Assembly (NCBI GenBank): GCA_017934845.1
Contig: JAGBIR010000193.1
Coordinates: forward strand, 1-13,619
Length of the DNA: 13,619 nt
From: Alistipes sp.
Lineage (GTDB): Bacteria > Bacteroidota > Bacteroidia > Bacteroidales > Rikenellaceae
Reading direction: 5' to 3'
In this document: positions 7,902 through 13,619 of the stretch, piece after piece
Layout: the number at the start of each line of letters is the position of its first letter
How positions within the stretch are numbered: the first letter of the stretch is position 1
The notes under the pieces: generated by a model
Told to the model about the DNA's origin: nothing
The model's input: only the letters and a program-made list of their open reading frames with translations
The model's database searches: none
Program-made: the position numbers and the translations under genes

Positions 7902-10523
7902 ATGAAAAAACTTTTGATGGCTGTCGCAGCGTTTGGTATGCTGTTGACTTCTTGTGCAAAAGATGACACTGCCCAGGTGGATTCAGTTGTCACATTCACA
8001 GTAAACACTCCCGACGTGGCAACTCGTGCCTACGGCGAGGGTAAGGAGGCTACAACCCTCTATTGGGCTGTTTACGACCAGAACGGTATCGTCGAGCAGT
8101 TGACTGGCTCAAAGTCTATCAACCTCACTACCACTGTTGACCTGAAGCTTATTCAGGGCCGCACTTACGATGTCCTTTTCTGGGCTGCAAATGCCTCTAT
8201 GGAGAACGTTTACAAGGTAGATTTCACTACCAAGTCTATGGAGATCGACTACGCTGCTCTCGAGGCTAATCAGGAGAGCTACGATGCCTTCTTCAAGTAC
8301 GAGAATATTGGCACTGTTAACGGCGCAATGAGCCGTACAGTCGAGCTTCGTCGTCCCTTCGCACAGCTCAACATCGGTACTGCCGATACCGAGGATGCCA
8401 AGAAGGCAGAGTTCGAGATTCAGCAGACTGCTGTAACCGTAAAGCAGGTATTCACAAAGTTGGATTTGGCTACTGGCACAGCTTCTGACGAGCAGGATGT
8501 TACTTTCGCATTGGCTAACAAGGCCGAGGGTACAATCGCTGCTAACGGCAAGAGCTACGACCACATCGCAATGAACTACCTCTTGGTAAACGGCAAGAAG
8601 CTTATCAACGTTGACCTTACACTCAACAATGGCACAAGCTCTCTTACACGTTCTTACACATCAGTTCCCGTTGAGCGTAACTTCCGCACCAACATCGTAG
8701 GTAACATCATCACCGCTCCCGCCGAGTTCAAGGTTGTTATCCTCCCCGGCTTCGCTGTTGATGAGCACCCCTTCACTCCCGAGGATAAGCTTGCTATGGC
8801 TGCTCAGGCAGGTGGCGAGTATACCTTGGAAGAGGATATGGAGTTGTCTTCTGCTTTGGTGGTTTCAAGCGCATTCACCCTTAACCTTAACGGCAAGACA
8901 TTGAAGACTGCCGCTGAGAGAGGCTATATTGTTGAAGTTACTGAGGGCGGTTCTGCAAATATTAAGAACGGTAAGTTGGAGGTTATCAGCACAAATGGTG
9001 ATGTGGATGGAACAGGTGCTTCAACAGGTGGTTCATCGGCAGTATACTGCGACGGTGGTAATGTCAAAATGGAGGATGTAGAGATTATCGGTAGTCAGCG
9101 TGGTGGTCATCGTGCTGTTCAGGTATTTGATGGTGTCGGCGACTTTACAAATGTTAAGATCGATGTAAACTATGGTTCAGGTTTCAATGCTGGTAGCGGT
9201 GCTACTGTTACATTGAAGAATTGTGAGGTTACTGTTAATGGTATGTATAAAGCACCTTATAACTCTGTATGTTTCTCTGTTATGGGTGGCGGTAAGTTGA
9301 TTGTCGAGAGCGGTACCTATAAGATTATTAACGACGATGTATATCCTACAGGTAAATCACATGGTGGCTGGCTCGGTATCGTTATGAACTCTGGCGGTAC
9401 TATGGATATCAATGGTGGTACATTTACAAATGTTCCCGCTGACCTTGCTGCTTTGTCTTACGAGCGCTCTATGTTCAGCATTGATGCTACTGCAGGTCTT
9501 TCAGCTACATTGAATCTTAACGGTGGTACTTTCACTCCTCAGCATAACAAGATGGTTGAGAAGGGTGGCTCTGGTAGCTATGATGTATTTGCATATGTAG
9601 ATGGCAAGTTGATCGAAGGCTTCTACGTAAATGACGGTGTATTGGCTGCAATGCACGATATGGGTAATGGTAGCTGGATGGTTGTACATGATCTTGACAA
9701 ATTTGACGCAGTAGCAACTAATTCTTCAGAGTTGAGCGCAGCTATTGCCAACGGTGATAGCAATGTGATTTTGGCTGACGATGTTACTTACTCAAGTGCA
9801 ATCAACAACGATGCAAATATCAACTTGAACGGTAACACTTTCGAGCCTACAACAACTCTCGAATTGAAAAACAACTCTGACCTTACAATGGTAGGTGGTA
9901 ACTACGAGGTAAATGGTACTTATGGTCATATTGATGTTCGTCCTTCAACTACAGAGGGTAGCGTAGTAGTATTCGAGGATGTAGATTTCTCATTCAACAA
10001 GTTAGGCCCTACCTACGGCACCTGCACCGACCGTTTGGGGTCTGTAGTTGAGGTTTGTCCAACAGTAGATGGTGCAAAGGCTGTAGTAAAGTTCAAGAAC
10101 TGTACATTTGATAACGCATCGGTATTGTTCGAGGGTATGAGCGGCAAGAGAGGACAGTTTGAGGCTGTATTTGAGGGTTGTACCTTTAATGCTCTTACTT
10201 CATCTTCACCTATCGAGGTTATGAACTATATGGATGGTACTATTACCGTGAAAGATTGTATTTTCAATCTTACTTGTACATCTTCATCTGCAACAGCCGT
10301 TGCGGTAAATATGGCTTCATCAGCTGTACAGATTACAGCAACGAACAACACACTTAATGCTGTTGCTGCTACTCCTTACACTTTCGATGCAAGCAAGGGT
10401 GAGACAGAGGTTGATAATATCAAAGTATTTGGTACTCCTAAGAATATTAAGTTGATTTACATCAACGGAACTGCAAGTTCGGCAACTGAGACCGGTACAA
10501 CAAAGACTGGTATCGCTCAGTAA
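7902..10523 (+). CDS. Fimbrillin-like lipoprotein with long beta-helix C-terminus
   Basis: Surface lipoprotein of 873 residues, paralogue of its two neighbours. Signal peptide with lipobox LTSC (Cys18), then AKDD. The fimbrillin-like domain covers about 27-285: VVTFTVNTP strand, VATRAYGEG with Arg42, YDVLFWAAN, LRRPFAQLNIGTAD, MNYLLVNGKKLINV, VPVERNFRTNIVGN. The sequence after Arg42 resembles the mature N-terminus of P. gingivalis FimA (AFGVG) and supports arginine-directed maturation. From about 300 to 860 the protein is a parallel beta-helix-like domain in two rounds: FTLNLNGKTL, INGGTF and LNGGTF rungs, then ANINLNGNTF and VKFKNCTF/FEGCTF rungs. It has no GLUG block and no type IX secretion C-terminal domain. 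It sits between two intercistronic hairpins, so it is probably co-transcribed but perhaps separately processed. The leader is A/T-rich without Shine-Dalgarno. Likely an accessory or tip-type pilin; the exact role is unknown. Confidence 0.85.
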   Translation: MKKLLMAVAAFGMLLTSCAKDDTAQVDSVVTFTVNTPDVATRAYGEGKEATTLYWAVYDQNGIVEQLTGSKSINLTTTVDLKLIQGRTYDVLFWAANASMENVYKVDFTTKSMEIDYAALEANQESYDAFFKYENIGTVNGAMSRTVELRRPFAQLNIGTADTEDAKKAEFEIQQTAVTVKQVFTKLDLATGTASDEQDVTFALANKAEGTIAANGKSYDHIAMNYLLVNGKKLINVDLTLNNGTSSLTRSYTSVPVERNFRTNIVGNIITAPAEFKVVILPGFAVDEHPFTPEDKLAMAAQAGGEYTLEEDMELSSALVVSSAFTLNLNGKTLKTAAERGYIVEVTEGGSANIKNGKLEVISTNGDVDGTGASTGGSSAVYCDGGNVKMEDVEIIGSQRGGHRAVQVFDGVGDFTNVKIDVNYGSGFNAGSGATVTLKNCEVTVNGMYKAPYNSVCFSVMGGGKLIVESGTYKIINDDVYPTGKSHGGWLGIVMNSGGTMDINGGTFTNVPADLAALSYERSMFSIDATAGLSATLNLNGGTFTPQHNKMVEKGGSGSYDVFAYVDGKLIEGFYVNDGVLAAMHDMGNGSWMVVHDLDKFDAVATNSSELSAAIANGDSNVILADDVTYSSAINNDANINLNGNTFEPTTTLELKNNSDLTMVGGNYEVNGTYGHIDVRPSTTEGSVVVFEDVDFSFNKLGPTYGTCTDRLGSVVEVCPTVDGAKAVVKFKNCTFDNASVLFEGMSGKRGQFEAVFEGCTFNALTSSSPIEVMNYMDGTITVKDCIFNLTCTSSSATAVAVNMASSAVQITATNNTLNAVAATPYTFDASKGETEVDNIKVFGTPKNIKLIYINGTASSATETGTTKTGIAQ

Positions 10524-10530
10524 TCAATTA

Positions 10531-10560
10531 GGGCTGCGGTACTTGGGTGTGCCGCAGCTC
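10531..10560 (+). other. Second intercistronic hairpin without a T-run
   Basis: GGGCTGCGGTAC (10531-10542) pairs with GTGCCGCAGCTC (10549-10560): 12 base pairs with two G-T wobbles and a six-base loop. The following ACAAAGTGAAAA has no T-run. Stem length and distance from the stop (7 bases) resemble the hairpin after the first pilin gene, but the sequence differs, which suggests a conserved role for the structure. Confidence 0.7.
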
Positions 10561-10623
10561 ACAAAGTGAAAAAACACAAAAAAACTTTTATACAAAATTA
10601 TTTATTAACAAAAAAATCACAAA

Positions 10624-11952
10624 ATGAAAAAACTGATTCTTTCAGCAGCAGCATTTACAATGTTGTTGGCTTCGTGCTCAAAGGACGAGGCAGCAGTTAC
10701 CAGCAATGAGGCTTTGGTGACATTCAACGTGGCAGCCGCAGATATGGGCACACGTGCTTATGGTGATGGCGTTACAGCTCACGACTTGGAGTACGCTATC
10801 TACGAGAAGGGTAGCTACGCTCAGCCCCTTATCGCAAAGGAGCTCCAGGGTGTATTCCCCGGTGACGTAAAGCAGACTGCTTTTACAGAGAAGTTGGTTA
10901 AGGGTAAGACTTACATCGCTCTTTTCTGGGCTGATGCCGAGGTTGATCCTTACACAGTAGATTGGAACAATCAGACTGTAAAGATCACTGATCCCGCCGC
11001 TTTGGAGTCACAGGACGAGAATCTCGACGCTTTCTTCAAGGCTCACGAGATCGTTGTAGGTCAGGACGCACAGACCGAGACTATCGAGCTTCGTCGTCCC
11101 TTCGCACAGCTTAACGTAGGTACAGCCGACACAGCTGATGCTGCTACTGCTGGTTTGGTAGTTGAGCAGACTGAGGTTGCAGTTCGCGCTTACACTACTT
11201 TGAACCTTTTGAACGGTGAGGTTGCTGACGCTATGATGTTGACTTACAAGATGGCTAACATCCCTTCAGGCGAGAACGAGACCTTCACAGTTAACGGTAA
11301 GGTTTACGATCACCTTTCAATGAACTATCTCTTGGTGAACGCTAAGGAATTGGTTGACGTTACTTTCACTGTAAACGACGGTACACAGAACATCAACACT
11401 TCTACATTTGCAAAGGTTCCCGTTGAGCGTAACTTCAAGACTTTCATCATCGGTAACTTGCTTACAAGCGACGTTAACTTCGACGTTATCCTTCTTCCCG
11501 ACTACTGGAAGACTCCCGATTACATTTGGCCCGATCCGCAGAATCCTTCAGGTTCTATCGACGGTGCTGTTGTAACAACAACTGTTAAGGTTGACGCAAA
11601 TACTCCTTTGTCAGAGGTTGTAACTATCATTGTTGACGGTCAGTCACAGCGTTTCGAGGGCGTAAGCATCAAGAACTCTACAGTTACTGCAAGCCCCGCT
11701 ATCGAGAGTGAGGTTGCTACAACTTTCTACTTCGAGAACGTAATCCTCGAGGGTAATGGTGTTGATGCTCCCGTAAATGGTACTTACTTCTTCAAGGGTT
11801 GCGACTTCAAGTCAGGCACTACAATCGTAACATCAACAACAGGTCAGGTACTCTTCTACTATCCTATCGATTGTACAATCGATGGTCAGCCTGCTACATT
11901 CGCAGAGTTGTCTGCAATGTGTAACTGCCCTGCAACAATTGCACAGTGGTAG
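10624..11952 (+). CDS. Fimbrillin-like lipoprotein, short form (candidate stalk pilin)
   Basis: Surface lipoprotein of 442 residues, shortest of the three paralogues. Lipobox LASC (Cys18) is followed by SKDE. Shared fimbrillin-like domain about 28-300: LVTFNVAAA strand, MGTRAYGDG with Arg44, YIALFWADAEVDPYTVDW, LRRPFAQLNVGTAD, MNYLLVNAKELVDV, VPVERNFKTFIIGN. After a Pro-rich joint near 298-310 there is a C-terminal domain of only about 130 residues, with two or three beta-helix-like rungs (FEGVSIKNSTV, FYFENVILEG, YFFKGCDF) and an end containing CNC. Its compact size, A-rich leader and strongly biased codon use (GAG, CGT, GGT) make it the best candidate for an abundant structural subunit, but this is inference. 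Arg44 is the likely maturation site by analogy with FimA. It is the last gene of the operon, and a strong terminator starts 25 bases after its stop. Confidence 0.85.
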   Translation: MKKLILSAAAFTMLLASCSKDEAAVTSNEALVTFNVAAADMGTRAYGDGVTAHDLEYAIYEKGSYAQPLIAKELQGVFPGDVKQTAFTEKLVKGKTYIALFWADAEVDPYTVDWNNQTVKITDPAALESQDENLDAFFKAHEIVVGQDAQTETIELRRPFAQLNVGTADTADAATAGLVVEQTEVAVRAYTTLNLLNGEVADAMMLTYKMANIPSGENETFTVNGKVYDHLSMNYLLVNAKELVDVTFTVNDGTQNINTSTFAKVPVERNFKTFIIGNLLTSDVNFDVILLPDYWKTPDYIWPDPQNPSGSIDGAVVTTTVKVDANTPLSEVVTIIVDGQSQRFEGVSIKNSTVTASPAIESEVATTFYFENVILEGNGVDAPVNGTYFFKGCDFKSGTTIVTSTTGQVLFYYPIDCTIDGQPATFAELSAMCNCPATIAQW

Positions 11953-11976
11953 GATTTACCTAACGAATAGTTTTAC

Positions 11977-12013
11977 AGATGCTCAATCCGTAAGGGTTGG
12001 GCATCTTTTTTTT
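11977..12013 (+). terminator. Strong intrinsic terminator ending the fimbrial operon
   Basis: AGATGCTCAATCC (11977-11989) pairs with GGGTTGGGCATCT (11994-12006) through 13 base pairs, two of them G-T wobbles, closed by a GTAA (GNRA) tetraloop. Eight T follow (12006-12013). This is the only hairpin in the pilin block with a proper T-run. Confidence 0.92.
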
Positions 12014-12049
12014 GCCATAACTCCGCAGTGAAGAATTATATTGCCAATT

Positions 12050-12109
12050 AAAACTTCGCCCCTACGCAAGAGGATAGTTATTTTTTGCATCCCTAAAATT
12101 TCGCCCCTA
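12050..12109 (+). repeat. 15-base direct repeat pair
   Basis: AAAACTTCGCCCCTA (12050-12064) and AAAATTTCGCCCCTA (12095-12109) differ by one base, with starts 45 bases apart. The second copy runs into the hairpin repeat at 12104, so the first may be the remnant of another such element whose remainder has decayed. Confidence 0.6.
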
Positions 12110-12146
12110 ATGTAGGGGAGATGTCACGAAAGTGACAGAGGGGTAT
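12104..12146 (+). repeat. REP-like hairpin repeat, single copy
   Basis: Two adjacent hairpins: CCCCTA-ATG-TAGGGG (12104-12118), then TGTCAC-GAAA-GTGACA (12122-12137) with a GNRA loop, ending in GAGGGGTAT (12138-12146). The same architecture occurs twice more after the sigma gene (13341-13441). It is probably a dispersed extragenic palindromic repeat of this genome. I see no transposase nearby. Confidence 0.75.
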
Positions 12147-12171
12147 AATCATAACCATCCCGCAGGCCGTC

Positions 12172-12239
12172 ATTCCACATTAGCACAACGCAGTGGTTTA
12201 CAGATACCAACAACATAACCTTGTGCTAATGACTGGAAT
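12172..12239 (+). repeat. Long imperfect inverted repeat 1
   Basis: ATTCCACATTAGCACAA (12172-12188) pairs with the arm at 12221-12239. All 17 left-arm bases pair, and the right arm has a two-base bulge (AC). The loop is 32 bases. The flanks CGTCATTCC and GGAATCCACC resemble a palindrome type common between genes in Bacteroidetes. A structured RNA is possible; no coding potential is seen. Confidence 0.7.
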
Positions 12240-12302
12240 CCACCTTTTATAATTATTACCTCTCAGATACGAACTTGGTAGCGAGATTAAATTAAGCGGT
12301 AG

Positions 12303-12370
12303 ATGCCAATCAATTGGGTAAGGGTAGCACTTGCGTACTTGCCAACCAATACTTTACCCAATTGCGGCAT
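12303..12370 (+). repeat. Long imperfect inverted repeat 2
   Basis: ATGCC (12303-12307) and CAATTGGGTAA (12311-12321) pair with GGCAT (12366-12370) and TTACCCAATTG (12354-12364). The small internal loop is AAT against C, and the terminal loop is 32 bases. Size and design (16 pairs, interrupted stem, 32-base loop) nearly copy inverted repeat 1, although the sequence is unrelated. Confidence 0.7.
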
Positions 12371-12400
12371 GACATTCCCTCTGCGCCAGCAAAACAATTC

Positions 12401-12435
12401 TGAATTTTGAATTTTGAATTCTTAATTTTGAATTA
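12401..12435 (+). repeat. Seven-base tandem repeat, five copies
   Basis: Five tandem heptamers, TGAATTT twice, then TGAATTC, TTAATTT and TGAATTA, with a possible degenerate sixth copy (ACAATTC, 12394-12400). The array is 138 bases upstream of the sigma promoter's -33 element. Copy number could vary by slippage. Confidence 0.8.
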
Positions 12436-12440
12436 TCATA

Positions 12441-12469
12441 CCGCCCGCAAAATAACATTTCCGCCCGCA
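12441..12469 (+). repeat. CCGCCCGCA direct repeat, 20-base period
   Basis: CCGCCCGCA occurs at 12441-12449 and 12461-12469 in AT-rich surroundings, about two helical turns apart. That spacing would suit a dimeric regulator upstream of the sigma promoter. No such regulator is known to me, so this is only a candidate site. Confidence 0.4.
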
Positions 12470-12572
12470 GGAAACCCAAGCCTACATTACCTAAAAATTA
12501 GCATTTTTCGGCACAGAATTTGCCGTTTACTCCACAAAATGGGGCTATTTCATTAAAAATTGGCAAAAAATG

Positions 12573-12602
12573 TTTGAAAACCGAGAAAATCTTATTATCT
12601 TG
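12573..12602 (+). promoter_or_regulatory. Promoter of the sigma-factor gene
   Basis: TTTG (12573-12576), 19 bases, then TATCTTG (12596-12602), close to the Bacteroidetes TTTG/TAnnTTTG promoter but one T short in the -7 element. Transcription would start near 12609 and give a leader of about 90 bases. Confidence 0.65.
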
Positions 12603-12687
12603 CACTCAAATACATTTATTATTAACTCTAAAAACGCATCGCCTATAGGAAAATTCTACTCTTTGAACATTACATTTTAGTAAAGAA

Positions 12688-12692
12688 AGGAG
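12688..12692 (+). promoter_or_regulatory. Shine-Dalgarno site of the sigma gene
   Basis: AGGAG within a purine-rich AAAGGAGAAGAG, six bases before the ATG at 12699. It fixes this start. A good Shine-Dalgarno sequence is notable because the other starts here (1527, 4012, 7902, 10624) have only A/T-rich leaders. Confidence 0.75.
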
Positions 12693-12698
12693 AAGAGT

Positions 12699-13283
12699 AT
12701 GAACACACAAGTGTTAAGTGACCGTGTATTGCTTAATAGCTATCTCTCGGGTGATTGCGCTGCCATTTCACAGCTTATCGAACGTCATTCGCGCCGCGTG
12801 CGCGACTACATCCGTATGATGGTTAAAAGTACCGATGTGGCCGATGACATTCTGCAAGAGACTCTTATTAAGGCCGTACGATTTATCGACGAGGGACGCT
12901 ATGCCGACAATGGCAAATTCCTGTCGTGGTTGTTGCGTATTGCCCACAATCAAGTTATTGACTACTTCCGCCAGCAGAAGAGCGCGCGCACGCTGAACGA
13001 GAGCGAGGCGGGCTACAACGTGCTGGGCACACTCCGTTTTGCCGAGCATAACGTCGAGGATAAGATGGTTGCCGAGCAGATCGAGGCCGACGTGCGTCGT
13101 CTGATCGACTTCCTGCCCGAGGAGCAGCGCGAGGTGGTTATGTTGCGTTACTATTCCGGTTTGAGCTTTCAGGAGATTGCCGACCAGACCGGCGTGAGCA
13201 TCAACACCGCATTGGGCCGTATGCGCTATGCGTTGATCAACCTGCGTCGTTTGATCAAGGAGACCGATGTGATTCTCTCGTAG
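12699..13283 (+). CDS. ECF-like RNA polymerase sigma-70 family factor
   Basis: Sigma factor of 194 residues that would direct RNA polymerase to a particular promoter set. Region 2 spans about 22-95: DDILQETLIKAV (49-60) in region 2.2 and FLSWLLRIAHNQVIDYFRQ (74-92) in regions 2.3-2.4. A variable linker (96-128) follows. Region 4 spans about 130-187: DFLPEEQREVVMLRYYSGLSF and the helix-turn-helix QEIADQTGVSINTALGRMRYAL (split here as QEIADQTGVS and INTALGRMRYAL, 158-179), which contacts the -35-like element. Regions 1 and 3 are absent, as in ECF factors. No anti-sigma gene, FecR-like gene or SusC/SusD pair is visible next to it, unlike many Bacteroidetes ECF factors. It has its own promoter and Shine-Dalgarno site and is separated from the pilin operon by a terminator, so control of the pilins is possible but unsupported. 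Family is very secure; targets are unknown. Confidence 0.95.
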   Translation: MNTQVLSDRVLLNSYLSGDCAAISQLIERHSRRVRDYIRMMVKSTDVADDILQETLIKAVRFIDEGRYADNGKFLSWLLRIAHNQVIDYFRQQKSARTLNESEAGYNVLGTLRFAEHNVEDKMVAEQIEADVRRLIDFLPEEQREVVMLRYYSGLSFQEIADQTGVSINTALGRMRYALINLRRLIKETDVILS

Positions 13284-13340
13284 GCTTTCGGAATTATACA
13301 CTGCGGGCGCATATTAACGTTAAAAGACAAAAGATAGAGG

Positions 13341-13441
13341 CATACCCCTCCGCCCTAATGGGCACCTCCCCTACCTTAGGGGAGGAGTAATCATAGATTG
13401 TCCCCCTAAAATAGGGGGACGAGCGTAGCGGAGGGGGTATG
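13341..13441 (+). repeat. Head-to-head pair of REP-like hairpin repeats (REPIN-like)
   Basis: The left copy is inverted (13341-13385) and the right copy direct (13400-13441). Each has a perfect 9-base-pair hairpin: CCTCCCCTA/TAGGGGAGG (13365-13373, 13377-13385) and GTCCCCCTA/TAGGGGGAC (13400-13408, 13412-13420). The left copy also has a GCCC-TAAT-GGGC hairpin (13352-13363). The outer ends CATACCCCTCCGC (13341-13353) and GCGGAGGGGGTATG (13428-13441) pair with one bulge. The pair therefore forms a closed palindrome about 100 bases long, like REP doublets in other bacteria. It may also stop transcription from the sigma gene. Confidence 0.8.
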
Positions 13442-13515
13442 TAAAAAGCTAAGTATCAAACTACAACGCGCCCAAAGCAAATAAGCAGATAGTTTTTTCA
13501 CAAAAAAGAACAAAT

Positions 13516-13588
13516 TTTCATCCATAGGTACAATAAAACGGGCCATCGGCTCGTTATGAAAATAAAAACAGACTGCCTATGGATGAAA
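13516..13588 (+). promoter_or_regulatory. Nested inverted repeat overlapping the next start codon
   Basis: TTTCATCCATAGG (13516-13528) is the perfect reverse complement of CCTATGGATGAAA (13576-13588), which contains the ATG at 13579. Inside lies a second hairpin, AACGGGCC-ATC-GGCTCGTT (13537-13555), eight pairs with one wobble. If transcribed, the outer stem would bury the start codon of the next gene, so it is a candidate translational switch. It could also be the end of a mobile element. Function is inferred only from structure. Confidence 0.65.
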
Positions 13589-13619
13589 TTGACAAAGCTA
13601 TCAACGACGATTTTTTAAC
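13579..13619 (+). CDS. Start of an unidentified gene, cut by the window end
   Basis: The frame from the ATG at 13579 reads MDEIDKAINDDFL and is still open at the window edge. The acidic, helix-friendly start looks like a genuine protein N-terminus, but thirteen residues cannot identify a family. There is no Shine-Dalgarno site. The start codon lies in the right arm of the inverted repeat described above. An alternative ATG at 13556 in another frame ends after 20 codons and is less likely. Confidence 0.4.
   Translation, partial: MDEIDKAINDDFL

Noticed and set aside
4012..11952. Type IX secretion cargo
   Set aside because: The proteins begin with lipoprotein signals and their C-termini show no T9SS sorting domain.
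13314..13323. Palindrome TTAACGTTAA after the sigma gene
   Set aside because: It is only ten bases long in AT-rich DNA, so it is likely by chance.
13556..13618. Twenty-codon frame MKIKTDCLW... as a leader peptide or gene
   Set aside because: It has no Shine-Dalgarno site, overlaps the inverted repeat and the better frame at 13579, and shows no attenuation-like codon run.

Overview
The window looks like a Bacteroidales chromosome, perhaps Alistipes/Rikenellaceae-like. The grounds are the TTTG/TAnnTTTG-type promoters, A-rich leaders without Shine-Dalgarno sequences, lipoproteins with a C-[A/S]-K-D-[D/E] start, an OmpA-like/DUF3575-like protein, fimbrillin-like proteins, and TCCCC/GGGGA hairpin repeats between genes. 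Genus is inference. All complete genes are on the plus strand.

Layout. (1) 1-1236: the C-terminal part of prolyl-tRNA synthetase, cut by the window edge, followed by one or two terminator hairpins. (2) 1436-12013: what looks like one long surface-fimbria operon. It has a good Bacteroidetes promoter (1436-1467), an OmpA-like/DUF3575-like envelope protein (1527-2807), a translationally coupled Mfa2/FimB-like lipoprotein (2807-3946), and three related lipoprotein pilins of 1225, 873 and 442 residues (4012-7689, 7902-10523, 10624-11952). It ends at a strong intrinsic terminator with a run of eight T. (3) 11953-12698: a 746-base non-coding stretch with the terminator, several palindromes and short tandem repeats, then a promoter and an unusually good ribosome binding site. 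(4) 12699-13283: an ECF-like sigma factor. (5) 13284-13619: a head-to-head pair of the hairpin repeat, then a nested inverted repeat overlapping the first codons of a gene that leaves the window.

How the genes may work together. The three pilins share an N-terminal fimbrillin-like domain. Each has a lipobox cysteine, a charged surface-export-like motif, and about 25 residues further on a conserved T-R-(A)-Y-G-[E/D]-G site. This resembles the arginine site at which Porphyromonas gingivalis FimA is matured before donor-strand polymerisation (type V pili). They differ in the C-terminal cargo: a short tail, a beta-helix, or a beta-helix plus GLUG-type repeats. A reasonable model is that the OmpA-like/DUF3575-like protein and the Mfa2-like lipoprotein form the envelope base or anchor, and the pilins form stalk and large adhesive tip or accessory subunits. 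Which pilin has which role cannot be read from sequence.

The likeliest new biology is the graded set of pilin-domain fusions to large repeat adhesins in one operon. Also notable are the hairpins without T-runs and the G8 tract between the pilin genes, and the palindromic structures around the sigma gene.
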